Source: Linderina pennispora
Taxonomy: Eukaryota > Kickxellomycota > Kickxellomycetes > Kickxellales > Kickxellaceae
Reading direction: 5' to 3'
Length of the DNA: 64,000 bases
NCBI RefSeq assembly: GCF_002104995.1
Contig: NW_024468251.1
Span: 62,001 to 126,000 of the forward strand
In this document: piece by piece, positions 1-11,317 of the stretch
How the letters are laid out: every line of letters begins with the position of its first letter
Numbering within the stretch: the stretch's first letter is position 1
Position numbers and translations under genes: made by a program
The notes under the pieces: model-generated
What the model was told of the DNA's origin: nothing
The model's input: the letters and a program-made list of their open reading frames with translations, nothing else
Database searches by the model: none

Positions 1-2327
1 GGTGCACCACCTTCATCCACGCTACTCGTCCTAAAGTGGGGCTGGCTTCGACGAACCACACCAACTGTAGCAGCACCCGACAACGGCCGTGACTGACTGC
101 GCGCAGCCAAGGGTGTGGCCTTCGCCTTTGGACTCATCAGGTCCGGCTGAGTAAACGAGTGCACTCCCCTCAGCATCAGTGTCGGTGGGTCATTCTCGTC
201 TTTTGCTATGCGCGAGCTGGCATCAGCATTGTCCTGGAATGACCGAAAGCGTGTCGAGCGCGTCGAGCTTGGGATCACGGCCGGCTTCTCTGCAAGGCCC
301 TCTGGCATGATATTCGGCGCAACTGGCCCCATGGTGAACTGGTAGTCGTCGTCAACCACGCTGGATATTTTTCTCAATTTGGTCTTGGCCTGCAGCCCTT
401 GCAGGCTCTCCGAGTCCGAGTCCGAGTCCGACATGTCGTTCCAAATCTCCAACATACCTTCCTGGGCTGCACGGGTATTGATTGTTGGAGAAGATGCCGC
501 AGCCTTCCGCTTTCCGAGCAATGATGGCGAGGCCGACTCATCTGCGATACCATCGTCCTCATCGTCCTCGTCGTCCTCGCCATCATTATAGTCATCATCG
601 TTCAGCGGGATATTGCTACGCTGTAAAGCCTCGCGTCCCAATTTTGTAGCAGATACTGCCACGCGCTCCGCTTCTATCGCCTTCAGTTTCCGCTGTTCAT
701 CCTCATGCCACGCCTCGTAGTCAAACGCATATCTGGCTAGCTGCGCACGGGCTTCCTCCGCGCACTGTGGCACGTCGCCACCATGTGGAAACAACATATA
801 GGCAGGCATCACCATCCTTTCTGGGTTCTTTCCAGCCAGCTGTTTGGATTTGCCCTTTACCATGTGCCGAGTCCTGTTTGTTGACGGTGTATCCAAATTG
901 TCAAAAGAGTTGAGTAGATTCTCAACCGTCGTATGCGCCGCTTGGCTACGGCTACGCCGGGGGGTGAGGGCCGAGCTGACACAACCCACAGGCTCTGTCG
1001 TATCTAATATCTGCGCCGATGCAGCCGAAAAGGCATCGCCAGTGTCGTCACAAAACACAGCGAACTTTTCAACCGCTGGCGTTCCAGGTGTACCATCTCT
1101 CAGAGTCCGGCGCTGTTCCAATGTCTGTCCGCGCCAACTGGTTGCCTCAGGCATATTCTCCTTGCGTCGCCACTCATCTGAACCAACATCGCGCCAAGGC
1201 GTCGCGTCATCGCTGTGGCTGTTTTCGCTGTTAACCGACATAGAACCTGCATGGCTGCCGCCTGGATCGGAGAACACTGCAATTCGCGAATTTGGGCGTA
1301 GAGTTGTGTTCCGCTGCTGTTGCTGGTGCTGGTCTGGTAGGCCGCGGTGCGATGCAGATAGAGTATTTGCGGCAACAGACCGTGTAGCCCGACTGGATCG
1401 TTTTGTTCCAAGCATTGTGCGCTCCGCGTTTCCATGGCTGCCAGCAATGCCCCGTCCGCTCTGCTGTTGGTGGTGTTCGTGGTGTTCGTGGTGTTGGTGC
1501 TGTTCCCGCTCAATATTCTGCATGGTACGCGCCATGACCCTGCGCTGAAACTCGACATGCCTCCGCTCAAGCCGAGCTAACGGCTGTGCCTTTCGCGCAA
1601 TGCCCAGCTGGAAAATCTTGTCCGCACGAGGAGTTTTCCCTCGAGACTCCAAAAGCTTTGCATACTCCTCGTACAAGACTGCTAGCGAATCGCCAATTTT
1701 GTTAGAGAGCAGGTATTGGAACACTGCTTCTTGGCCGTCATGAATCAGTCCGGTATACCATAGCCACATTTTCACGTACCGCGCATCATTGCGATACCGC
1801 TCCTGGCCGCGGAATAGAGTCAGTGGGGCCTCCACCAGCTTTATGATTGCCTGGTGGCCAGATGCCTGCGGAAACACCTCGAACAGCCACTGGATATACC
1901 GATAGTACACATCTAACGGATCCTCGGTTTCGACCGGATCAATCGCAGAAATCTCAGCCTGAAACTGCGCATTCTGGGCCTGCAACCTTCCAGTCACCTT
2001 AATCTCTGACGGGCTGTTGTGCTGCTCTGCAGCCTGCTGCTGTGGCGGCTCAGAACTCAGGGGTCGTGCAGGCTGCAAGCTCTGCCGGGCCATGCTGTTT
2101 AGGGGCTCAGGATTGGTGTTTTCCTCATCTGCTGTTGGCACAGGAGTGCCATAGAGCATGGCAAGAGTACTGGCTGCGCGGCCGCGGCGAAGCGGCTGGA
2201 TGTTTTCCTTCTGGTGTTCGAAGGCTGCAAAGTCCACTATCCTGCTGGGTGGGCCACTGCTGTTCAGCTGCTCCTCTGGCAGCGGTGCATTGGTCTCGGA
2301 GAATGGAGAGGAATTAGGCTCAGACAT
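1..2327 (-). CDS. Mad3/BubR1-type spindle checkpoint protein (MadBub), 3' end cut by window edge
   Basis: Spindle assembly checkpoint component that, in this family, inhibits APC/C-Cdc20. The frame is open from the ATG at 2327 to the left edge, about 775 codons. Residues 40-42 are a KEN box in the context QKENIQPL, the classic Mad3 KEN1. Residues ~105-200 are the Mad3/BUB1 homology (TPR-like) domain, with DVYYRYIQWLFEVFP and VKMWLWYTGLI. A second KEN lies at 389-391, flanked by ABBA-like motifs IAVFSD (349-354) and FAVFCD (422-427). Acidic, Ser-rich sequence and a possible GLEBS-like segment follow. At over 775 residues it already exceeds yeast Mad3, so a combined Mad3/Bub1 protein with a kinase domain beyond the edge is possible but unseen. 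It is divergent from the helicase gene that starts at 2551. Confidence 0.9.
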   Translation of the reverse strand, partial: MSEPNSSPFSETNAPLPEEQLNSSGPPSRIVDFAAFEHQKENIQPLRRGRAASTLAMLYGTPVPTADEENTNPEPLNSMARQSLQPARPLSSEPPQQQAAEQHNSPSEIKVTGRLQAQNAQFQAEISAIDPVETEDPLDVYYRYIQWLFEVFPQASGHQAIIKLVEAPLTLFRGQERYRNDARYVKMWLWYTGLIHDGQEAVFQYLLSNKIGDSLAVLYEEYAKLLESRGKTPRADKIFQLGIARKAQPLARLERRHVEFQRRVMARTMQNIEREQHQHHEHHEHHQQQSGRGIAGSHGNAERTMLGTKRSSRATRSVAANTLSASHRGLPDQHQQQQRNTTLRPNSRIAVFSDPGGSHAGSMSVNSENSHSDDATPWRDVGSDEWRRKENMPEATSWRGQTLEQRRTLRDGTPGTPAVEKFAVFCDDTGDAFSAASAQILDTTEPVGCVSSALTPRRSRSQAAHTTVENLLNSFDNLDTPSTNRTRHMVKGKSKQLAGKNPERMVMPAYMLFPHGGDVPQCAEEARAQLARYAFDYEAWHEDEQRKLKAIEAERVAVSATKLGREALQRSNIPLNDDDYNDGEDDEDDEDDGIADESASPSLLGKRKAAASSPTINTRAAQEGMLEIWNDMSDSDSDSESLQGLQAKTKLRKISSVVDDDYQFTMGPVAPNIMPEGLAEKPAVIPSSTRSTRFRSFQDNADASSRIAKDENDPPTLMLRGVHSFTQPDLMSPKAKATPLAARSQSRPLSGAATVGVVRRSQPHFRTSSVDEGGA

Positions 2328-2550
2328 CGAATAAGTACAGGGGAAGCTGAGCGAAAACCAACGCGGAAGTTGCGCAGGAATCGAGCTTAGTCCTAGTGTC
2401 AACAGCAGCTCTGATCCGAGTTGATTCTCCTGATCAGTGGCTTGATGCGTTGCAGCCAAAGCCAGCCGCAGTGGTGTTAAGCGATGATGATTGCTCCTTG
2501 CTTTACTGTTCCGATTCCTTCTGCATTCACCTCAGCTCTACTTTTCAAGA
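2328..2550. promoter_or_regulatory. Divergent intergenic region between checkpoint and helicase genes
   Basis: A 223-base gap separates the two divergent start codons, so it must hold both promoters. I see no clear TATA box; the sequence near the helicase start is pyrimidine-rich. An in-frame codon upstream at 2491 would add 20 hydrophobic residues to the helicase, but the basic MPSKKKK start at 2551 is the better choice. Confidence 0.5.
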
Positions 2551-3294
2551 ATGCCTAGCAAAAAGAAAAAGACCAAGGTCGTGCGCGACCCGAGTGCTTA
2601 TGCAACAGTCAGTATGCCGTCAAGAACGGCAACGAGAGCGGCAGCGAAGACTGAAGCTGCTACAGCAGCAACAGCGGGTGACGCAGCTGGGATCATTGCA
2701 GAGAACCCGGCCCTGCCGCCCATAGAGGCGATGATAGCAAACGACAGAGCCACTGAAACGGAGGGGCAGGCGGATCAAAGCGACAGCAATTGCGATATTG
2801 CCGGCTGGGTCTCGCTGAGCCTGGCGCAAACTCAGGCGGAGTCACGGGTCAACAAGGAGCTACAGCTGAAGGACCGCATGCCTGCAAAGGGGCCTGCTGT
2901 TGTTCTCAGCGAAAAGAGTGAGCAAATGATTATCGACAAGATCCGGTCTGGCGAACTGGAGCTGCCAGTTCCCGATGTCGAACAGTTGGTTGATGCCAAG
3001 GACTGGACCCGGTCGATCAACTTTGTATTTGAGACGCTGGTCAAATATGGCTTCAACGAGGACGATGTTCGTGAGGCAATGCAGGCAACCAAGGGTGCTG
3101 GTGATATCCTCGATATGCTGTCATGGCTGTGCTTCCATGTACCAGCAGATCGGCTGCCGGTGGACATGAGGGACAAGCTGGAGTTTGATCAACTTGAGAT
3201 CAACAAAGGGGTCGTTGAAACAGACAGCGGGAATGACGTTTCTGAGTCCATGAGTGCTGTAGATCCGTTACCGCAGCCTGTACCAGAACTTGAT

Positions 3295-3335
<41 letters not shown>

Positions 3336-6300
3336 ACCTGAGCCTGAGCCTGAGGTAAAGTCAGCAGAATTCATTGACAATGTTGCTGGCGCGCAAGATA
3401 GTGAGCCCGAGGCGAGTGATGCGGATGGCGACGGCTTTTTGGCTCGTGCGATGGAAAGTCTTGGGCTTGATGGATATGATGCGGATGCCTATGACAGCGA
3501 CGAAGACCCTGGAATTGTACACGCACGGCGCAGTGTACGTCGGGCAGCAATGGAGGAGTGGGCCGATTACCTGCGCACCAACAACCAGCGCAACCGCTAT
3601 GGCAGCTATCTTGCAAAGCTATCAGACATGGTCAATAAGGAGGCGAAAGCGCTGGCAGAGATCCAGGACGATTGGCTGTTCGATGGAGCGCAGGCTGCAG
3701 CAGAATACGACCGGATCTGGCCCCAATACCACAATGCGTTGCTGGATGAAATATGCGCGTTCAAGGACCATGAGGTCGAGAGGGAGGCTGTCGACATGGC
3801 CAGGATGCAGGCAAATGCTGCTGTTGAGGAGAAGAGGCTGGCAAAGAACGTGAATACCTCGGCGAAGCAAGAGACTGATTTCTTTGCCGATAACGCAGAT
3901 AGCAATTGTGATAGCGGCAGCGAAATAGGGCTCGGCTTCGGCTTCGGCGATAGTGATGCTGAGGCAGATGATAGCGCACCGATTGCCTCAGCCAGCTCAG
4001 TACGAATCGTCGAAACTGCTCCGCCTGCAGGCTGGGCTGGCGCTAGCATGAGAGATCTCGTTACTGAATCTGTACATCGAATTGATAGCCAGGCGGCGAT
4101 AAAGTACAGCAGTGGTTTGCGTGGGTCAGGCTATGTTTCGAGTCTGACAGTAACGTGGTCCACACCAGGAATCGCGTCATCCCGGTCCGATGCTAGTGCA
4201 CTAAGAGCGATTCCTCTTGATCCACAGCCATGCATAGCATTCCACGGCCAGTCACAGGTGTATGAAATGCCTGGCGGTGTTTTTGGCAGGACGCGGCGCG
4301 ATGCCGAAGACTATGTGGCTCTTGTCTATCTCTTCGCGCAGGCACACTCTCCACAGCTTGCCCACCGTCTGCCGCCATCTTTGCGGAGCGAGTGGGACAC
4401 GTGGGACGCTCATATTCGCGAAGCTGAGCGTGCTAAGGCCGCTGCTCAGACGACGAGCAGGGTCGATTTTCTTCGCCAACTGCGCAGCCAGTATGTGGAG
4501 ATGGCAACAGCAAGCTTGGCTGCCGATGCACCCGAAAAGAGCGGCGAGAAGAAGGTCAGCTGGTCGCAGCAAGAGCACTATGCTAAGAAAGCCATGCGGA
4601 TACGCGCAGCCAGATGGACACGTAATGTCATCCCGGAGCGCCAGAGTACCGACAAGTGGAAGTCCAAGTATGCAGCGACCCAGGCAGCGCTGCCGGCCTG
4701 CCAGTACATGCAAACCATAGCTGACGCATTGGCTGGCTCACAGACAGTGGTAATCCGTGGAGCCACGGGCTGCGGCAAGACCACCCAGGTGCCGCAGATT
4801 GCCCTGCGGCTGCTACTGTCGGCAAAGTACAAAGGTGGGCGTATCTTGTGTACGCAGCCGCGCCGGATATCTGCTACATCTATCTCTCAGCGCGTCTCTC
4901 TGGAAGTTGGGGACGGGCAGCTTGGAACCAAAGATTCGCTGGTCGGATTCCAGGTGCGACTTAACGCGCGTGCAGTTGACGAGAACCCGCTTGTATTCTG
5001 CACCACGGGCGTGCTGTTGCGCATGCTGGTTGAGAATCCAAAGCTAGCAGGTATCAGCTGTGTGATCTGTGACGAGGTGCAGGAACGCACTCTGGAGCTT
5101 GACTACCTGCTAATCGTCTTGCGTCGGCTGTTGGCCAGGCGGCCTGATCTAAAGGTCATCTTGATGAGTGCAACCATCGACACCAGCATCTTCACCTACT
5201 ACTTTGACAGCTGCCCGGTGGTCGACATCCCTGGCCGAACATTCCCTGTCACCAACATGTATCTGGAGAACGTCATCCAGATGTCTGGATATGTGCTTGA
5301 TAGTCAGAGTTTCTTCGCTGAGAGGCCCAAATATGTGGACCAGAACAACCAGTCGTTTTCGTTCAACGTAACTACGCGCGGTGGAAACTTGGCGAGGCAT
5401 GATGTGGATGTGTCGTTCGATGAGACTCGCGTATCGTTTGCCAGTAGCAGCGACTATAACCGAGAGCAATCGCTAGAGGACCCCTCGTATGTCTCGGTGG
5501 CAGCGTGGTCGACAGTATCAAAAATGCGCACAGATGTCGTCAACTTGGAGCTGATCCACCACCTGATCCGCTGCATCTGCAGCGGCGCTGATGATGTGTT
5601 CCAGGATATGTGCGCCAAGTTTGATGTTTCTGAGGGCGCCATCCTGGTATTCCTGCCTGGAATTTTCGAGATCCGCAAGCTGCACGGAATGCTAGGCAGC
5701 GACAGCTCCATCAACCACATCGCCAGCATCGTTCCCTTGCACTCTGCGTTGTCCAACGAGACCTGCCCTGGAACGACCAAGACGTATACAGATGTTGCGT
5801 TTGAAATCTTCCCCGAGGGCAGGCGCAAGGTAGTGCTCGCCACCAACATCGCAGAAACCGGCATCACCATCCCGGATGTCACTATTGTGATTGACTCGGG
5901 TGTTGCCAACCAGGCAATCTGGGACAAGAAGCGGCGGATGACCAGAATCGAGACTGCCACAGTCAGCAAGGCCAATGTCAAACAGCGCAGCGGGCGTGCA
6001 GGCCGTGTGCAAAAGGGGCTGACGCTCTGCCTGTTCAGCAGCAAGCAGCACGCGCTTATGCCAGAGTATGAGGCCCCCGAGATGCATCGTCTGCCACTGA
6101 TCGGGATTTCTATGATGGTGAAGATGCACGGATTCAACGATATCTCGGGGTTCCTCGCTGAAGCCATCGATCCGCCACTGCAGTCGTCAGTAGCACAGGC
6201 TATACATGAGCTCAAGGAGGCAGGTGCCCTCGATGAGGCCGAAGAGCTGACACCCATTGGCAGGCATCTCTGCTACTTTGCCTGTTGACCTGTCCATTGG

Positions 6301-7346
6301 CAAGATGCTAATCGTTGGAACGATGCTCAACTGTATGGACCCCGTGCTCACCCTTGCTGCAGCTATGTCGCTCGGCAAGCCCATGCTCATTCGCCCATTT
6401 GACCCTGACGAGCGCGTCTCAGCCAGTGCTGCACACGCCAAATACCGAAAGTACAAATGGCTTGCATACGCGGATGACAGGCAGGCGTCTGATCTGCTGG
6501 TTGCTGCTGTCTGCGTATGAGGACTGGCGAAAGGCTGCGTCCGCTCCAGGCAGAACTCGTCGGCAGCTGCATGACTTTTGCAAGAAGAACTGGATCAACA
6601 GGGATGCTATGGATGCGCTCGAAGATTACCGCGAGCAGTACCTCCGCATGCTGCATGATCTCAACCTGGTCCGAATCCAACGCAGCGAGCACAACAAACA
6701 CGTGCCATTGAGCCATTTGATCCGGCCCAGGGCCGGACGATGTTCCCGGATTCAGGGGCGGGTTCACTGAACCACCTGCGAATACCAACGTGAATGGCAC
6801 AAACGTCAACATCATCTATGCTGCCATCATCGCCGGGATTCGACCACATTGTGATGCCAGCTGCAAGCTGGACACGGGTTTGAAATTGCCCAAGTCGCTG
6901 TTGCCAGGAAGGTGCGTGGTGTTGGCCATGCGATTCAGATCGAGGAACGCGGGCGCGTCTCTACACGGCCTGTCGTCATCGACCGCTCCTCAGTCAATGC
7001 CTCCCCCGACCACCCGCTAACGTCCCGGAATGCAATCGTTGCCGCCAACCTATCCGGATCCGGCGATGCAACATTCGCCAACATGTCGACAAGGGTTAAC
7101 CTAGCTGGCGTCGCTCTGTTTGCCCGATCGCTGGACCTACTGGCCCAAGGCGAAGCTGCTGACCATCAACCGGTGGATCGACTGGCAAGTGCTTTGCAAA
7201 GACAGCTCTTGTCTTGGTGCTGATGCGCAACAGTGCTGCAAGAGATTATGAATTTCCGGGTCGCCAGTCCGCTGGCTAAGTTGCCGGACCGTCTTGCTCG
7301 CTGGCAAACTGCCATTGTCGAGACCATACGCAATGAGGACGCTTAG
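2551..7346 (+). CDS. DEAH-box RNA helicase, DHX29/YLR419W type, frameshifted C-terminal third
   Basis: Large cytoplasmic RNA helicase of the DHX29/DHX57 group, in which mammalian DHX29 assists 48S scanning. Residues ~150-215 resemble the UBA-like region of DHX29. Helicase motifs are clear: GCGKTT (motif I, ~742), DEVQ (motif II, 841), SAT (motif III, ~873), TNIAETGITIPD (V) and QRSGRAGR (VI, 1145). Winged-helix/HA2 sequence follows. The frame breaks at ~6275 and then passes through the other frames (~6510, ~6700, ~6780, ~6850, ~6900, ~7200) while the conserved order is kept. This includes LPVDLSIGKMLIVGTMLN, the OB-fold-like region (SVNASPDHPLTSRNAIV) and WIDWQVL, to a likely stop at 7344-7346. 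That stop is 13 bases from the convergent ligase gene. The clustered breaks look like sequence errors, although decay cannot be excluded. Confidence 0.85.
3295..3354 (+). repeat. Hexanucleotide microsatellite encoding a Pro-Glu tract
   Basis: Ten copies of CCTGAG (one variant, CCTGAA) run in frame inside the helicase gene and encode alternating Pro-Glu. The tract lies in a low-complexity acidic segment between the UBA-like region and the helicase core, so its length could vary without disturbing the frame. Confidence 0.95.
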
Positions 7347-7359
7347 CAATAAACTACCA

Positions 7360-9049
7360 TTATAAATGCTCATAAATAGCTGCTAGAGCTTGGGCCTTGA
7401 GCTGCTGGCTACGCTTTGCCGCCTCGCGCTCGCGCAGCACCCGACGCAGAATCTTTCCGGAGACTGACTTTGGAATCTCTTTGACGATAGCAACACCACC
7501 ACGCAGCTTCTTGTAATATGCAACCCTGTCGTCGACCCACTCTCTCACGTCCATTGCAATCCCAGGCTTACTGTGCTCTGGACGAACCACGACGAATGCC
7601 TTGGGTATTTCCGTCGCCAGCTTGGCATCGGGTATCGCCAATGACCGCTGCAGTCCAAAACGGCCGGGTGGTCAAGCAAGAGTCCTTCGAGCTCGGCAGG
7701 GGGCAACCTGGAAGCCATTGTACTTGATGAGCTCCTTCTTGCGATCAGTGACAAAGTAGTATCCGGAGCTATCGACGTATCCGATGTCTCCTGTGTGGCA
7801 GGAAGCCGTCGCTATCAATAGCTTCACGGGTCGCCTGCGGGTTATTTAGATAGCCTATCATGACATTGGGCCCACGGATGCATATCTCGCCCTGCTGTCC
7901 AGCACCCAACTCTTTGCCGCCATCGTCGACAATCTTGCACTCCATCGATGCCAGCAACACGCCAGCAGAACCCACAGGTGTGCCATGAATCTGTGAGCGG
8001 TGCGTCACTGGCGACGCCTCCGACAGGCCGTACGCGTTAGTGATGACACAGCCTGCAGCCCGAGTCCCCTCGTCTTGCAGCTCACGGCCCAGCGGCGCTG
8101 CTCCGCAGTTCAGGTACACGAGGCTCGACAAGTCGTAGTTTTTGACGTACTGGGCTCTTTGCCAGGAGAAGCACAGGCAGGCGGCACCAGATGAGCAAAC
8201 GTCGGTCTGTACTGCTGCGTCCAATGCGCAGAATTCCTCTACATCGAACCTGCGCATCACCACCTGCGTATAGCCCTTGGCAACACATGCCAGCAGTGTC
8301 ATTCGTCAATGCATAGCAGTGGAAGTAGGGCAGAACCGCAATCGTCGCCCGCGGCTTCCGCTCACGCTCCGCCTCGGCAATCACCGGGTCGTTTGCTGTC
8401 GCTGCTGAGGTCTTGCAGGATGTTGGCAATGATGTTGCTGTGCGACAGCTGCACGCCCTTGGGCAGGCCCTGCGTACCAGAACTGAACACGACAAGCGCC
8501 GGCGTGGTTGTTGCCTGCTTCTTCGTTGCAATATAGGCGTGCGGGAACGGCCTTGACGAACACGCCCTCCTAAAGTTGTCCTCATTGCCGTCGATAGTCA
8601 TAATGTGGCTGTCGGCCAACTCTATGGTTCGCCTGTTCAAGGCCCTGTCGCACAGTGGCCAGAGCGCCCATGGTCGTGACAACCGCCTTGGTTTGGGTCA
8701 TGCGGAACTGGTGCGCCAATTCTGATGACGTGTTCAGCGGATTGGTCGTGACGCAGACGCACCCAGCCATATGCGTGCCAAGCACCAGGATACCGTAAAA
8801 CGCCGTGTTAGGCAAGACTAGGGCTACATGGTCCTGGGGCTTGAGCCGGAGCTTGTTGACCAGCCCGGCCGCGAACGTCGAGGCCATGTGCTTTAGTTCC
8901 GCGTAGCTAATGATGACATCATCGTCAATGTATGCGGGCAGATCGGGCTGCGTTCCAAACACAGAGTGCTGTTCAGCATAGGAGAACAGGAACGTCGGCA
9001 AGTCCAACGGCGGGACAGTAATGTCAGCGTGTGGTGAGGTGAAAACCAT
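7360..9049 (-). CDS. AMP-dependent acyl-CoA synthetase / 4-coumarate-CoA-ligase-like, several frameshifts
   Basis: ANL-superfamily adenylate-forming enzyme that activates a carboxylic acid to an acyl-CoA; the substrate cannot be told. The start [14 protein letters not shown] is at 9049. In order come [15 protein letters not shown], the ATP-binding signature [15 protein letters not shown] (A3), [21 protein letters not shown] (A5), [15 protein letters not shown], the hinge region [12 protein letters not shown], and SVSGKILRR with the catalytic Lys near the end. It ends AIYEHL with no SKL peroxisomal signal. The length (~545 residues when pieced) suits the family. Frames change near 8650, 8400, 8290, 7800, 7710 and 7640 while the protein sequence between breaks stays conserved. 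A TATAAAA box lies 80 bases upstream. Confidence 0.8.
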
Positions 9050-9127
9050 CTGGAAAGAGGATAGAAAAGAGCAATGCTTGGAGTAGGGTGTGGTGGAGAA
9101 AGAGAAAGGAACAGGCGGGCGAGTTCC

Positions 9128-9134
9128 TTTTATA
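9128..9134 (-). promoter_or_regulatory. TATA box of the CoA-ligase gene
   Basis: On the minus strand the sequence reads TGCATATAAAAGG, about 80 bases before the ATG at 9049. The same TGCATATAAAA element occurs before the GH3 gene at 14432-14438. Confidence 0.55.
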
Positions 9135-9262
9135 TGCACTGGCAGCTGCTTTGCAGGCAGTGAATGGCACAATGATGCTGCAAGTAGCACATGTCGAAAA
9201 GAATACGTGCAGTGGATGAATGATTTTTGTTTCTTTTTTTTTTTCTTCTCAATGCGCCTCAC

Positions 9263-9865
9263 ATAATGCTGCCAACGACCCTGCTCTGCACCGCCGCCAC
9301 CGCTTGTCGATGCCTAAGCCATTGACCACCCGTGTGGTGTTCGGCCGGGAGGTTAGCGCCAGCTGCTAAGCAGACTTGTGGTTGGAGTGGTCTGTGAGAG
9401 ATTAGGCTCGGCAAACGCGGACTACCAATTAACCCCCCTTTCCTCCGCAGCTGCCCGTCTATGCATACTGGGTTGGCCACATGATCCTGCAAGTCTGCCT
9501 GGCACGGTCCCCCTGCCGGCGCTATTCAGCTTGCACCTGCAGCACACGCTGCTGCTGCTCTTTGCAATGCTCGGCACAAATGGCGAATTCCGTTGGCAAA
9601 AAGGCGAATGGAGATTTGCTTCTCTTAGCACTACTCCACTATTCCTGCCCTTTGGTACATATCCTTGCTTATCGCGATTGCTGCCAATCCAGGCTATTTT
9701 CGCTGCTCGTCAAACATTGCTGGTGGTACGTAGTTGGCGTGGCTAGAGCTGCTTGGATTCATGAATATTCCATTGCACAGTAGACCCTGTTTAGTGCCTA
9801 CAACTATGTGTTTGCCATCCTCGGGGTAATAAAAAATATATCGATCCAAACCTCGTAGACAGCCG
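9263..9865. other. Intergenic region, no gene recognised
   Basis: About 600 bases between the 5' region of the ligase and the 3' end of the alkaline phosphatase. Only short, unconvincing reading frames on both strands. A T-rich run at ~9232-9246 lies just beyond the ligase promoter. Confidence 0.5.
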
Positions 9866-11317
9866 CTACGCGCTATCGCTGGACCCGTCGCTGAATCCGT
9901 GCTGCTCGGTCACTTCGTTTACCAGGGCCTTGGTTAGGGAGCCCATGCTCACGTCTAGGTATCTGGCCAGGAATGCGCCGATCTGTGTGTTTTCATAGCT
10001 GCCGCGCAAACCGCCTGCACCGGCGCCGTAGGCATATAAACCAACGTCAGCACCAGTGTGTCCGCCCGTGGTCCAGCCAATGTGAGCTCGCGCCGAAACA
10101 GTCTGGCCAACCATCCTCTTGCAGAGCTTTGTCGGTGATGTTGCTGCGCTTAGGATATTCAAGACCTCGCCATCGCCAGCGTCGCTAATGCCAAGATAGT
10201 TTGGAAGAACTGAATTGACAACATGATCGCGCAGCTTGTCTGATGACATGCGCTTCATCTCGCTGCAGATGAGTTCTGCCGATTTTCTTACCGGCGCCAG
10301 CACCTCAGGGTGCCACTCGTACTGTGGATCAATCCCTAGGGTCAGCCCACCAGTCTCGTGGTCCGATGTGCTTACCAGCAATGTGTCCGAATGGGAATCG
10401 ACAAACTTGCGCACTGCTGCTACTGCCTCCCAGTACTGCAGAATGTCACGTAAATGCGTTGCCGGGTCGTTGTCGTGTCCAGCCATATCAATACGGGCTC
10501 CCTCGATCATAATAAAGAATCCCGGACCATCCTGGCTGTTGCGGTCCAGGATTTGGAGTGCTTTGGTGGTCATTTCAGCCAGCGATGGCTGCTCTTTCTC
10601 ATCGCGATCAATCTCAAATGACATGTGACTCTCTGCAAATAGCCCCAGGACGGGTAGACGGACACTGGCAGTATCCAAAGAGTCAAACGCATCTCGGTCT
10701 GCGAGACGGGTGTATCCTGCACGTTTCGCCAGCTCCAAAACATCAATCTCATCCGACCGACACCCATCGTCGTGGCTCTTGGGCAAAAACTGGCACCGCC
10801 CACCACCAAACATCAGGTCAACGCTATGGGTGATTGTATTGTTACCGATCTCCTGCAGTGCGATCAGGTCCTCCATGCCCCGATTAGCCACATGTGCTGC
10901 AAATGCGGCGGGTGTTGCATGGGTGATGCGGGCTGTTGACACCAATCCAGTCCTGTATCCTTTGGACTTTGCTGCCTCGAGCACAGTGCCGCATGGCTTC
11001 TTGTCGCTGGTAATTCCAATGCCGCCGTTGTAGCTTTTGGTGCCGCAGGAAAATGCCGTTGCACCAGCACCTGAATCTGTGACCAGTGAGCTGCTCGAGC
11101 GCGTTCGCGATGTGCCGACTAGCATTGTGTCCATGGTGCTGGCCCAATTCATAGTGTCTTCGTTTCCATACCTCATGAATTCGCGCGCCATAGCCTCGGA
11201 TGTCATGCCGAAGCCGTCAGAGATCATAAAGATAAGATTTTTGCGCTTCTGGGCATGGACTGACAATGGATATGCCAGCAGCATGAGCGATATCGCCTGT
11301 AGTCGTGCAAATTTCAT
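9866..11317 (-). CDS. Secreted or vacuolar alkaline phosphatase
   Basis: Phosphomonoesterase of the alkaline phosphatase family, 483 residues and intact. Residues 1-22 are a signal peptide ending SVHA. The active-site block VTDSGAGATAF holds the nucleophile Ser82. Metal ligands visible by family pattern are Asp34 (MISDG), ITHATP (~132-136), Glu272 (IEGARID), the HDND block at ~281, SDHETGG (Asp319, His320) and a C-terminal His (~420) in GWTTGGHTGADV. There is no N-terminal transmembrane anchor as in yeast PHO8, and the C-terminus is Ser/Asp-rich, so secretion is likelier than vacuolar anchoring. It sits among other minus-strand hydrolase/metabolic genes. Confidence 0.93.
   Translation of the reverse strand: MKFARLQAISLMLLAYPLSVHAQKRKNLIFMISDGFGMTSEAMAREFMRYGNEDTMNWASTMDTMLVGTSRTRSSSSLVTDSGAGATAFSCGTKSYNGGIGITSDKKPCGTVLEAAKSKGYRTGLVSTARITHATPAAFAAHVANRGMEDLIALQEIGNNTITHSVDLMFGGGRCQFLPKSHDDGCRSDEIDVLELAKRAGYTRLADRDAFDSLDTASVRLPVLGLFAESHMSFEIDRDEKEQPSLAEMTTKALQILDRNSQDGPGFFIMIEGARIDMAGHDNDPATHLRDILQYWEAVAAVRKFVDSHSDTLLVSTSDHETGGLTLGIDPQYEWHPEVLAPVRKSAELICSEMKRMSSDKLRDHVVNSVLPNYLGISDAGDGEVLNILSAATSPTKLCKRMVGQTVSARAHIGWTTGGHTGADVGLYAYGAGAGGLRGSYENTQIGAFLARYLDVSMGSLTKALVNEVTEQHGFSDGSSDSA

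Noticed and set aside
844-1548. A 234-codon plus-strand frame inside the checkpoint gene
   Set aside because: It is antisense to a conserved, motif-bearing frame and has Cys/Trp-rich non-protein composition.
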